The notes below the pieces were generated by a model. It saw only the letters and a program-made list of their open reading frames with translations. It did not search any database and had not been told where the DNA came from. A stretch of 64,000 nt of DNA from Verrucomicrobiota bacterium. GTDB lineage: Bacteria > Verrucomicrobiota > Verrucomicrobiia > Limisphaerales > UBA9464. The translations under genes and the position numbers were made by a program. Below are positions 1 through 7,993 of the stretch, piece after piece; positions within the stretch are counted from its first letter, which is position 1, and each line of letters opens with the position of its first letter. The stretch covers positions 1 to 64,000 of the forward strand of contig CANGKZ010000011.1 of assembly GCA_947454705.1 (NCBI GenBank). Direction: 5' to 3'.

Positions 1-272
1 ACACCAAAGCGCCGGGCGACGCCGCGTGCCGAGTCGCCGCCCCGGACCATGGAAACCATCTTCCGTCGGAGCGAAGCGGAGAGCTTTTCATCCCGCATCT
101 TGCCACACCAATCACCCGCGACGCATCCGCCAACTGCCCGGCGGGCCGGGCCCCGCTGCGGCCTCGCGTCGCTCGTCCGTCGCTGCGCCCATCACGCCGG
201 AATCCACCTCCACAATCAGTTCTGCCGACCTACTACCCCTGTCACCTGAGTGACCAACTCTCCCTGTCACTT

Positions 273-505
273 GTCTGTTGAAGTGTTGAAGGGGGCTCCG
301 GTACTGGCGCGAGGGTTTTCTCATCCGTTTGGAGTCCCGTCTTCAGACGGTTCTGGGAGGCGCGTCTCGAGGCATGCAACCGGTTGATTTTTAACCTTCC
401 GGTGACCCCGCCTCCGACAGCAGAGCCGCGTAAACGCGGTACTCCATACGCCTGACAGAGACCACGTCTCCCTTTGAACGCTTCAACTTTTCAACCCTTC
501 AACCC
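273..505 (+). repeat. Extragenic palindromic repeat, family 1, copy 1
   Basis: The repeat has two perfect short palindromes, CCGTCTTCAGACGG (337-350) and CCGCGTAAACGCGG (426-439), and ends in a TTCAAC tract. It is closely matched over about 230 bp at 3612-3856. Both copies begin with a GTTGAA-type tract and end with the complementary TTCAAC tract, so the whole unit has inverted ends. Confidence 0.8.
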
Positions 506-563
506 ACTGCTGAAGAGCGTTGAAAGGGGTTGTCTGGGGTTGAATTCACCCCCGTCCGGCGTT

Positions 564-667
564 CGAAAGCGCCAGGGGACTGGCGCACTCCACGACGCTG
601 TCGCGACCTTGTTCCCGGCGCGGCGAGATCCGCCAGGTCTTGGACTGCGGGAGTCCTCTACCGCTTT
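564..667 (+). repeat. Extragenic hairpin repeat, family 2, copy 1
   Basis: A unit of about 104 bp contains two hairpins, GCGCCAG/CTGGCGC and GGACT/AGTCC. It recurs in reverse orientation at 52593-52697, about 52 kb away, with most positions conserved except a central stretch. Confidence 0.8.
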
Positions 668-747
668 GTAGGATCTCAATTTCGACGCCGGGAGAAGTCA
701 CTCCTCCCGGCATCCGAAATGCGAACTGCGAACTACGAAACGGCGGA

Positions 748-1470
748 TCAGGCCAGGGCGGCGTACACGCGGTGCACGTCGTCGTGGTCGTCCAGCTCGT
801 TGAGGAATGCAGCCACTTCGGTGTGGTCGTTGCCGGTCAGCGTCACCGGGTTTTTGCCGATGTAGCGATGCTCGCTCGCGGCGATCTTCCATCCGGCCTT
901 GGTGAGCCACGCGCTGACGGAGGCGAGGTCCTTGGGATCGGTCAGGAAACGGGAACCGATGGAACCTTCGGGGATTTCATCAGCTTCGAGAGGTTCCACG
1001 TTCTGCGCACCGGCCTCGATGGCGTCGCTCTCGGGGTCGTGCGACTTGTCGGTGTGGGTGGCTTCGATCACGCCCCAGCGATCGAAGAAAAAGTTCATGC
1101 TGCCGGGCTGGCCGAGCGCGCCGGTCTTGAACAGACGGCGAATCTCCGGCGCGGTGCGGTTCCGGTTGTCGGTCAGGCATTCCACGATCACTGGCACCTT
1201 GTGCGGGCCGAAGCCTTCGTAGGTGACGGTCTCGAAGGACACCACTTCATCGGTCTGGCCCGTTCCTTTTTTGATCGCGCGCTCGATGGTGTCTCGCGTC
1301 ACGGAGTGTTTCTTCGCCTTTTCCACCGCAGCGGCGAGTCGGGCGTTGAGGTCCGGTTCCCCGCCGCCGAGCTTGGAGGCAACGATGATTTCGCGAACGA
1401 GTTTGCCGTGAACCTGGCCCTTCTTGTGAGCCTCGAGTTCACGTCCTTTTTGTTTCCATTGAGCACCCAT
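748..1470 (-). CDS. yebC: YebC/PmpR-family protein
   Basis: The protein is 240 aa, the normal length for the YebC/TACO1 family. Seen directly: an N-terminal KGQVHGKLVREI block, then GGGEPDLNARL, the ERAIKKGTG segment around residue 65 and the YEGFGP motif near residue 85, all family hallmarks in the expected order. YebC proteins were annotated as transcriptional regulators; later work on the family points to a role in translation of difficult sequences such as polyproline. The ATG at 1470 gives a complete N-terminus, although it starts MGAQWKQKGR rather than the commoner MAGHSKW, which suggests a sub-family variant. The gene stands alone, 81 bp upstream of the stop of the next minus-strand gene. 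The molecular role here is inferred from family only. Confidence 0.93.
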   Translation of the reverse strand: MGAQWKQKGRELEAHKKGQVHGKLVREIIVASKLGGGEPDLNARLAAAVEKAKKHSVTRDTIERAIKKGTGQTDEVVSFETVTYEGFGPHKVPVIVECLTDNRNRTAPEIRRLFKTGALGQPGSMNFFFDRWGVIEATHTDKSHDPESDAIEAGAQNVEPLEADEIPEGSIGSRFLTDPKDLASVSAWLTKAGWKIAASEHRYIGKNPVTLTGNDHTEVAAFLNELDDHDDVHRVYAALA

Positions 1471-1551
1471 GGGTCAGTGAAGATTGCCTGAGAGAGGCGG
1501 TGGATTGAAAGCCCCAAGAACCGGGGAGAGGGAAAGTGGAACGAGGATCCG

Positions 1552-2334
1552 TTACCAGGCGTGGTCGCTGGTGAGGGCTCGGTCCATGTGGGTGTAGCCG
1601 CCGTCCACGTACAGGATCTGTCCGGTGACGTGGGAGGATCGGACCGAGGCGAGCCACAGGATGGCATCGGCCAGTTCCTCGGGCGTGCTCAAGCGCCGGC
1701 CCAGCGGGACGAGGCGTTCCACCTTGGATCGTGCGGCCTGCGGATCGGGCTGGGATTCGAACCAGCGCCGGTATTGATCGGTGTCGCACTCGGCGGGGAC
1801 GACGGTGTTCACCCGCACGCCGTCGGGCGCGAGTGCCACGGCCCACTCGCGGGTGAGGGCGTTGACCGCGCCCTTGGCCGCGGCGTAGCCGGAGGTGCGG
1901 CCCTGTCCGGTCACCGCGACCTTCGAGCTCACGTTGATGACCGCGCCGCGTCGGGCGATCAGATGCGGCCGCGCGAAATGGGTCAGCGCGAAGACGTGAA
2001 AGAGATTCCGCTGGAGCGATGCGGTGAAGTCCGACGGGCTTCCAGTGAGCGGGACGCTGTCGTTCACGCCGGCGTTGTTCACCAACACGTCGAGCCGGCC
2101 GAATTCCCGGACCGCCTGGGCGACGGCGCGTTCGCAATCGGATTCGCGTGTGAGGTCGGCTTCGACGAACAGCGCGCCAGGCAACATGGCGGCAAGGGAA
2201 GTGCCCTGCGCGACGTCGCGATCGACGATCGCCACGCGCGCTCCTTCGGCGGTGAAAGCTCGTGCCGTCGCTGCGCCGATCCCGCGGGCTCCGCCGGAAA
2301 TGAGAACGCCCGCGCCATCCAATTCGAGATTCAT
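1552..2334 (-). CDS. SDR family NAD(P)-dependent oxidoreductase
   Basis: A classical short-chain dehydrogenase/reductase of 260 aa. The cofactor motif GGARGIG lies at residues 14-20, NNAG around 87-90, and the catalytic Ser, Tyr and Lys fall in NVSSKVA and YAAAK around residues 135-157. An Asp at the end of the second strand (VDRD) suggests NAD(H) rather than NADP(H), by family rule. The C-terminal VTGQILYVDGG segment is typical of the family. The gene is not in an obvious operon and the substrate cannot be read from sequence. It is distinct from the FabG at 54503-55246. Confidence 0.9.
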   Translation of the reverse strand: MNLELDGAGVLISGGARGIGAATARAFTAEGARVAIVDRDVAQGTSLAAMLPGALFVEADLTRESDCERAVAQAVREFGRLDVLVNNAGVNDSVPLTGSPSDFTASLQRNLFHVFALTHFARPHLIARRGAVINVSSKVAVTGQGRTSGYAAAKGAVNALTREWAVALAPDGVRVNTVVPAECDTDQYRRWFESQPDPQAARSKVERLVPLGRRLSTPEELADAILWLASVRSSHVTGQILYVDGGYTHMDRALTSDHAW

Positions 2335-2404
2335 GGTGTGAGGCTAGGCTGCCGCCTCGTCACCGAGTCTGGCGAGGCGATTTCTGAAACTATAACCGGC
2401 AGGT

Positions 2405-2551
2405 CAAACCACAGATGAACACAGATTCACACAGATAAACCAGAAGTTGAGAAACTGGATGCACGCTGAACGTGATTACCTTCTGAGTGATTCCTGAATC
2501 CCTTCATTCCCTGAATCTTCATCTGTGTTGATCCGTGTCCATCTGTGGTTG
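2405..2551. repeat. MITE-like element with 10-nt periodic inverted ends, copy 1
   Basis: The left end is three decamers in tandem (CACAGATGAA, CACAGATTCA, CACAGATAAA). The right end carries the complementary series (TTCATCTGTG, TTGATCCGTG, TCCATCTGTG), so the element of about 147 bp is bounded by inverted repeats. A related element of about 145 bp lies at 9276-9420. In both, the right end is followed by a shared TCAA(T/C)TGCCGTTT tract. No coding potential is seen. Confidence 0.7.
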
Positions 2552-2593
2552 CACGGTCCTTCAATTGCCGTTTTCAGGTTGAGCTCAACCGGG

Positions 2594-3502
2594 TCAGTTC
2601 TTGGTCGCGCCGGGAGTTTCGAGCGGCTTCGCGGATTCGAGTTTCTTGGCAGCCTCGGCCGGAACCTCGATCTGCGTCTTGCCCGCGTTCTTGATCTCGA
2701 TGGTGGAGATACGAGTCATTTCCCGTTCCTCTCCGAACATCGACATCGTTCCGCCAGCTTCGATCTCGTACTTGGAAATCACGCCATCCTTAACCCAGAA
2801 CTTGGCCGATCCCTTGGCGTCCTTCACTTGCGGCCCGCCGCCGGGGCCAGGTCCGAAGGAGAGCATCGGCTTCACGACGTCCTCGGGGAGCGTGCCCACA
2901 TAGATTCCAGGTTTGGTGCTCTTCAGGTTTTGCACCTTGTCCACGAGGCCGGCGAGTTCGTCGGTCGGGGTCTTCGCCATTAGGAGGAACCGGGCCATCA
3001 TGGCGCCGAAGCCGCCACCGCCTGGTCCACCCGGTCCGCCGGGAGGGCGTCCGCCGCCCTGCGCGCCGGGGCCACCAGGCCCACCGGGTCCGCCGTCGGC
3101 CTTCGGGCCTCCAGGACCTCCGGGGCCACCTTGCCCGCCAGGACGGGGGCCTCCTCCGCCGGGTCCGCCCGGAGGACGGCCGAATGCGGGGAGTTCATCG
3201 GCTGTTTTCCATCCGTCTGAAAGCTGAACCACGCCCTTGCCGTCCTTCAAAATGGCCACGGTGGTGTTGCCGTCCATGCCTTCCTGACTCAGCCAGGTGG
3301 CGCCGCCCTTGATGGTCTTGCCCTCGGTGGCGGGTGGGGTGAAGGGCATTCCTGGGAGTTCAACCGAGGTAACCCAGCTGTAGTTTGCGGCCGAGGTGAG
3401 GCCTTGGACACCGGCCTTGAGATCCTCGGCGGGAGTTCCGGCAAAGAGGGACACAGTGCATGTCAGCCCGGAAGCGACGAGCAGAGGCAGGATGGATTTC
3501 AT
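2594..3502 (-). CDS. Secreted protein with Gly/Pro-rich low-complexity region
   Basis: A protein of 302 aa with an N-terminal signal peptide (MKSILPLLVASGLTCTVSLFAG). The centre, about residues 107-165, is almost entirely Gly and Pro with occasional Arg, Gln and Ala. Ordered-looking segments flank it: an N-terminal part with WLSQEGMDGNTTVAILKDG and a C-terminal part ending in EVPAEAAKKLESAKPLETP. I do not recognise the family. Export to the periplasm or outside is inferred from the signal peptide. The Gly/Pro block behaves like a flexible linker or disordered spacer. ATG at 3502 is chosen because it begins the signal peptide. Confidence 0.75.
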   Translation of the reverse strand: MKSILPLLVASGLTCTVSLFAGTPAEDLKAGVQGLTSAANYSWVTSVELPGMPFTPPATEGKTIKGGATWLSQEGMDGNTTVAILKDGKGVVQLSDGWKTADELPAFGRPPGGPGGGGPRPGGQGGPGGPGGPKADGGPGGPGGPGAQGGGRPPGGPGGPGGGGFGAMMARFLLMAKTPTDELAGLVDKVQNLKSTKPGIYVGTLPEDVVKPMLSFGPGPGGGPQVKDAKGSAKFWVKDGVISKYEIEAGGTMSMFGEEREMTRISTIEIKNAGKTQIEVPAEAAKKLESAKPLETPGATKN

Positions 3503-3611
3503 AGAGTCGATGGATCGTGCGTGGCGCAGAAACTGGAACAGGTTGCTAATGCGACCGCTGGGGTTGGGGAATGGTTACAGCGCGGATGCGGCAGTTGAAC
3601 CTGGAAACGGC

Positions 3612-3856
3612 AGTTGAAGGGTTGAAAAGTTGAAGCGTTGAAGGGGATTCCGACACTTGCGCGAGGGTTTTCTCCTTCGTTTGGAGTCCCGTCTTCAGAC
3701 GGTTCGGGGAGGCGCGTCTCGCGGGATGCAGCGGGTTGATTTCCAACCGTCCGATGGCCCCGCGTCCAACAGCAGAGCCGCGTAAACGCGGTACTCCATA
3801 CGTGAGAACGGAACCCGTCTTCCCTTTCAACCCTTCAACTTTTCAACCCTTCAACT
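3612..3856 (+). repeat. Extragenic palindromic repeat, family 1, copy 2
   Basis: Second near-complete copy of the repeat at 273-505. It holds the same palindromes at 3689-3702 and 3778-3791 and has inverted GTTGAA/TTCAAC tracts at both ends (3612-3643 and 3824-3856). It fills most of the 366-bp gap between the Gly/Pro-rich protein gene and the desaturase gene. Confidence 0.8.
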
Positions 3857-3868
3857 CGGGTTCCACGC

Positions 3869-4492
3869 TCACCCCCTCCCCATCCCAACCGCGGCGCGCG
3901 GGAGCCAGTCCGGCTTGATCGTGTGGCGGCGATTCGAGGTGTCGATGCGGCGGCGCAGGTGAAACCACCGATAGAGCAGGCACTCCAGGCGCGTCCAGAA
4001 ACGCAGGCGCTCGAGAACCGGGTTGAGGAATTCGGTGATCACGCAGTAGTGGGTGGATTTGGGATCGGTGTGGTGAATCGCATGATGACGCGTGCCCTGG
4101 ATGATTCGCAGGTCCTGCAGAAGCGTGATGAAGGGCCCGTTTTCCTTGCGGCTTCGGTGCGCCCATTTGTGGATCTGATTCGAATTGCCCAGCAGCACGG
4201 CAAACAGACCCACCGGCCAACTGTACCAACCCAGGGCGCATGCAACTGCCACCAGAACGGCGGCGAGCAGAAGCTGGTCCCAGCACGATTGAAACCATGA
4301 GTTCCGGAGAAAATGGCGGGGCTGATGATGATGCAAAATGTTCGGCCTTCCGACCAACCGGCCCAGCACGGGCCATTCTTCACGGACGTAGGCGTCTTCG
4401 ATCCAGTGGACAAACCCCACCACGAAGTCGGCCGCCAGGATGGCAGCGCCGGTTTTGAGAGGAATTGAAACCCATCCAGTCCAGTCGTTCAT
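3869..4492 (-). CDS. CarF/PEDS1-like lipid desaturase (Kua family)
   Basis: A membrane protein of 207 aa with the layout of the Kua/TMEM189/CarF desaturase family. In order: a first hydrophobic segment with HWIEDAY (about residue 29), HHHQPRHF (about 53-60), membrane segments around 70-102, HKWAH (about 108-112), and HHAIHH followed by THYC (about 136-148). The spaced histidines are what the family uses to bind a di-metal centre. Characterised members (bacterial CarF, animal PEDS1) introduce the vinyl-ether double bond of plasmalogens using O2. That reaction is inferred here from family. The gene stands alone on the minus strand. Confidence 0.85.
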   Translation of the reverse strand: MNDWTGWVSIPLKTGAAILAADFVVGFVHWIEDAYVREEWPVLGRLVGRPNILHHHQPRHFLRNSWFQSCWDQLLLAAVLVAVACALGWYSWPVGLFAVLLGNSNQIHKWAHRSRKENGPFITLLQDLRIIQGTRHHAIHHTDPKSTHYCVITEFLNPVLERLRFWTRLECLLYRWFHLRRRIDTSNRRHTIKPDWLPRAAVGMGRG

Positions 4493-4625
4493 AACGCCCC
4501 ACGATGTCGCCGATTTCGAACGCGAGGCGTGAATCGATACGAATGAGCTGTTATCAATGAAATCGATGTTGCCCCGAATGCGCGCGGCTTGGTCTTCCCC
4601 GGTTTCGCGGTATGATGGCGCGGAA

Positions 4626-5333
4626 ATGGGTTCTCACGTCATGCCAGACCTGCTGTTGCGAGCAGCGAATATTCATCACGCGTATCGCGAGCGCGCGGTG
4701 TTGTGCGGCGTCTCGCTTGAGGTGCGCGCGGGCGAGCGCGTGGCGTTGACCGGTCCCTCCGGATCCGGAAAGACCACGCTGCTGAATCTGCTCGGCGGCA
4801 TTGATCGACCCAAGTCCGGCCGCATTGAGTTCGATGGCGTTTCGCTCGGTGATCTCGATGGCGATGGGTTGGCGCGGTTGCGGCGGCAGAGCATTGGAAC
4901 GGTGTTCCAGTTTTTTCACCTGCTCCCCACGTTGACCGCATCGGAGAACGTGGAACTCCCGCTGCAGCTCGTGGGCATCGATGCGTCGGAGCGACGCAGC
5001 CGGGTTGCCGCGCTGCTGGAACGCGTCGGGGTTGCAAACCGCGCCGAGGCCTTGTCGACCGAGCTGTCCGGCGGGGAGATGCAGCGGGTGGCGATTGCGC
5101 GCGCGCTGGTGCATCGCCCGCGTCTGCTGCTGGCCGATGAACCCACGGGAAATCTCGATTCGCGCAACGGCGAACGAATCCTGCAGCTGCTCCGCGAATT
5201 GAGCGATGAAACCGGGACCGCGATGGTGCTGGTGACCCACAGCGCGGAGGCGGCGGCGATTTGCCATCGGGAGATTCGCCTCCGGGACGGCGTCATTGAG
5301 TCGTCCATCCGCAACAGCGATCCGCGGGCATGA
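4626..5333 (+). CDS. ABC transporter ATP-binding protein, LolD/YbbA-like
   Basis: The nucleotide-binding subunit of a FtsX-type ABC system. Motifs: Walker A GPSGSGKTT, signature LSGGEMQR, Walker B LLLADEPTGNLD and the switch His in VTHSAEA. From the ATG at 4626 the protein is about 235 aa, the usual LolD size; 4641 is an equally possible start, while the longer ORF from 4557 adds residues unlike the family. Its stop overlaps the permease start by four bases (ATGA), so the two are translationally coupled. With the next two genes it forms a three-gene unit of the AttFGH/YbbAP kind, acting at the inner membrane on lipid or lipoprotein-like substrates (inference). Confidence 0.92.
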   Translation: MGSHVMPDLLLRAANIHHAYRERAVLCGVSLEVRAGERVALTGPSGSGKTTLLNLLGGIDRPKSGRIEFDGVSLGDLDGDGLARLRRQSIGTVFQFFHLLPTLTASENVELPLQLVGIDASERRSRVAALLERVGVANRAEALSTELSGGEMQRVAIARALVHRPRLLLADEPTGNLDSRNGERILQLLRELSDETGTAMVLVTHSAEAAAICHREIRLRDGVIESSIRNSDPRA

Positions 5334-7993
5334 GCGCGGCGCAAAATCCCGGCGTGCAGCGGCTGCTGTGGTCGCGCGTCACGTGGCGTCACGCCGCAAA
5401 GGCCCCGTGGACCACCGCCTTCCTCGTCCTCACGCTGGCCCTCGGTGTGGCGGTGTTTCTCTCCATCCGACTCGCCAATCGCGCGGCGGTTTCGAGTTTT
5501 CAAAACTTCACCGACATCGTCACGGCGGAGAGCGATGGCATCCTGTCCGCGCCGTCGGGCAGCCTTCCGGAATCGATCCTCGGGGAATTGCGACAAGCCT
5601 TCCCGGGTGCGCCCGTTCATTGGGTGCCGGTGATGGAGAGCACGGCGGTGGAACCGGGCGATTCACGCCAAGGGAAAATCGGTGGCCGTTCGATGTATCA
5701 GATCCTCGGGGTCGACTGGATCGCGATGCAGAATCTTGCCTCGGCCCGGAGGCTTCAGCTTCCTGCGAGCTCGGCGAATGTCGGCAAATCCGCAGACACA
5801 GCGACAAACTCGAACACCGATGGCGGATGGATCCAGCGTCTGGCGGATCCGCGCGCCGTGCTGGTGACTGCGGCGCTGGCGGCGGATCTCAAGCCCGGGG
5901 TCACCTCGTTGCGATTGGTGCTCCAGGACGAGCAGGTGGAGTTGCGCGTGGCCGGGGTGATCCCGGAATTGCCGGACCGCCCGAGGCCGCCACGCTCGTT
6001 TCTCCTGATGGACCTGCCGGCGTTGCAGGCGTTGACCGGTCGGGTTGGCAAATTGGATCGCATTGAATTCGTGGTTCCCGAAGGACCGGACCGCGCCTCG
6101 CGCGTGGAGGAATTGCGTCGCGGGCTTGAGACTCTGGCGCGGGGACGTTGGACGGTGAGCACGCCATCGGATCGACGCGCGAGTGCGTCCACCATGACCC
6201 AGGCGTTTCGACTGAACCTCAGCATCCTGTCGCTGCTGGCCTTGCTCGTGGGGCTGATGCTGGTGTTCCAGGCGCTCGATGGTGCGGTGGTTCGGCGACG
6301 CGAGGAGATCGCGATTCTCCGCTCTCTTGGCATCACCCAGTCCCAGATTCTCCGGGCTTGGTTGTTCGAGGCGCTCGTCCTTGGAATCGCCGGTGGAAGT
6401 CTGGGAATCGTTCTCGGCTGGGCCGGAGCGCAAGGCGCGGTGCGCGGAGTTGCCGAGACGGTCAACTCACTCTACTTCGCCACTGCGGTGCGTTCCGCTT
6501 CGCTGGACCCAATCGAAGCCGCGGTAGCCCTGATGCTGTCAGTGGGTGCGAGCCTGGTCGCCGGATGGTGGCCGGCGCGTCTCGCGGCGGAGACCCTTCC
6601 CGCGCAGATGCTCGGTGCGGGGCGATCCCAGAAGGCCGCGGTGATTCCGCAGTGGGTGCTTCCGGGTTCGGTCGGACTGCTTTTGATCGGAGCCCTTCTC
6701 ACTCAATTTCCCGCGCTGCGGCTTTCGGGCGGATACCGAATTTCTCTCGCTGCGTACGGAACCGCGATCGCATGGCTGCTGGGGTTTGGTCTGCTCGGGG
6801 GCGTGTTGACGCCGCGGATGTTTGGCCGGCTCTCCACCTGGGGCGGGTTCTCCGCGCCGTGGCGGCTTGCGCTCAGTCAGCTCCGACGCCCCACGGGCCG
6901 GCATCGACTCGCCATCGCGGGTCTTGTTTGCGCCGTGTCCATGACCTCGGCCATGGCCATTCTTGTGGGGAGTTTCGACACCACGTTGCGAGGTTGGATT
7001 GAGCGGACCTTCATGGCCGACCTTTATGTGTCGAGCGAGGCCGTGCAGGGCGCGTCGCCGCAGAATCGCATCGCCCCGGAGGTGTGGCGTGCGCTGGCGG
7101 CCCGTCCCGAGGTGGCGGCCATCAATGTGATCCAGACGGCGGAGGTGCAATTGCCCCAGGGATCCACGCTGCTCTTCGGCGCGAGCCTCGCGTTCCAACG
7201 CGATCAGGCGCGCATCGCGTGGCGGCAGGCACCCCTGGATGACGCCGTCTGGGATACCAATCGCAATGCCGGACTGGCGCTGGCCAGTGAGAGTTTCTCC
7301 GAACGGTTCCAGCTGCATCGGGGCGACACGGTGGCTCTTCCCACGCCTTCGGGCCCGCGACGCGTGACGCTCGCCGGCATCTTTTCGGACTACGGAAATG
7401 AGCGTGGATCGATCGTCATCCAGCGCGAGCAGTTCCAGGAATGGTACCATGAAGAACTCGCCAGCAGCCTGATTGCCAAGCTCCACGCCTCGGACACCGC
7501 CTCGACCGTTCGCGAACAGTGGAAGGCCGCGCATCCCGGCCTGGCCGTGTACACGCAGCCGCATCTGCGCGGGGAGGCGTTGAGGATTTTTCGTCAGACC
7601 TTTGCCATCACCGACTCGCTGGAGTTCATCGGGGTGGCGGTATCGATTTTGGGTCTCGGCTTCACTCTCGCCAGCCTGCTGCTGGAGCGGCGCGCGGAAC
7701 TCACCACCCTGCGGTCGCTCGGATTCCGCCGGGGGGAGATCGCGCTGGCCACTGCGATTGAGAGTCTGATGACCGCGCTGGCCGGCGTCGTCGTGGGCGG
7801 GGCATCGAGCGTGGGACTCGGCTGGCTCCTGATTTACCGGGTCAATGTGCAAACCTACGGGTGGACCCTCGAATTCGATCCGCCGTGGCGCTGGATCGCG
7901 GCGCTGAGTGTTGCCGTGGTGGCCATGGCCGTGGCCACCGGATGGGGCGTGGGCCGTTGGGGCGCGGACCTTCCCTCGGAGCGAACCGAATGA
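5330..7993 (+). CDS. FtsX-like ABC permease (YbbP/LolC-E type)
   Basis: A permease of 887 aa with about ten predicted membrane segments. One lies near the N-terminus (about 28-46), a group between about 295 and 545, and three near the C-terminus (about 765-880), separated by large periplasmic domains. It contains two FtsX modules, each with an EEIAILRSLG-like or ELTTLRSLGFRRGEI motif after a membrane segment. Length and layout match the YbbP type rather than the 400-aa LolC/E. It overlaps the ATPase upstream and the lipocalin-like gene downstream by four bases each. Confidence 0.92.
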   Translation: MSAAQNPGVQRLLWSRVTWRHAAKAPWTTAFLVLTLALGVAVFLSIRLANRAAVSSFQNFTDIVTAESDGILSAPSGSLPESILGELRQAFPGAPVHWVPVMESTAVEPGDSRQGKIGGRSMYQILGVDWIAMQNLASARRLQLPASSANVGKSADTATNSNTDGGWIQRLADPRAVLVTAALAADLKPGVTSLRLVLQDEQVELRVAGVIPELPDRPRPPRSFLLMDLPALQALTGRVGKLDRIEFVVPEGPDRASRVEELRRGLETLARGRWTVSTPSDRRASASTMTQAFRLNLSILSLLALLVGLMLVFQALDGAVVRRREEIAILRSLGITQSQILRAWLFEALVLGIAGGSLGIVLGWAGAQGAVRGVAETVNSLYFATAVRSASLDPIEAAVALMLSVGASLVAGWWPARLAAETLPAQMLGAGRSQKAAVIPQWVLPGSVGLLLIGALLTQFPALRLSGGYRISLAAYGTAIAWLLGFGLLGGVLTPRMFGRLSTWGGFSAPWRLALSQLRRPTGRHRLAIAGLVCAVSMTSAMAILVGSFDTTLRGWIERTFMADLYVSSEAVQGASPQNRIAPEVWRALAARPEVAAINVIQTAEVQLPQGSTLLFGASLAFQRDQARIAWRQAPLDDAVWDTNRNAGLALASESFSERFQLHRGDTVALPTPSGPRRVTLAGIFSDYGNERGSIVIQREQFQEWYHEELASSLIAKLHASDTASTVREQWKAAHPGLAVYTQPHLRGEALRIFRQTFAITDSLEFIGVAVSILGLGFTLASLLLERRAELTTLRSLGFRRGEIALATAIESLMTALAGVVVGGASSVGLGWLLIYRVNVQTYGWTLEFDPPWRWIAALSVAVVAMAVATGWGVGRWGADLPSERTE

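Larger units (their letters stand above)
1..747. other. Intergenic region rich in extragenic repeats
   Basis: I see no convincing gene here. The short ORFs on both strands have no recognisable domain and overlap palindromic repeats. The stretch contains one copy of the two-palindrome repeat (273-505), one tandem TTCAAC tract (about 474-503) and one copy of a second hairpin repeat (564-667). The first 250 bases show nothing I can name; a gene end truncated by the window edge cannot be excluded. Confidence 0.5.

Noticed and set aside
1-747. Short ORFs at the left edge (26-253, 112-324, 640-1491)
   Set aside because: They are Arg/Pro/Ser-rich or run antisense into yebC, and they overlap extragenic repeats.
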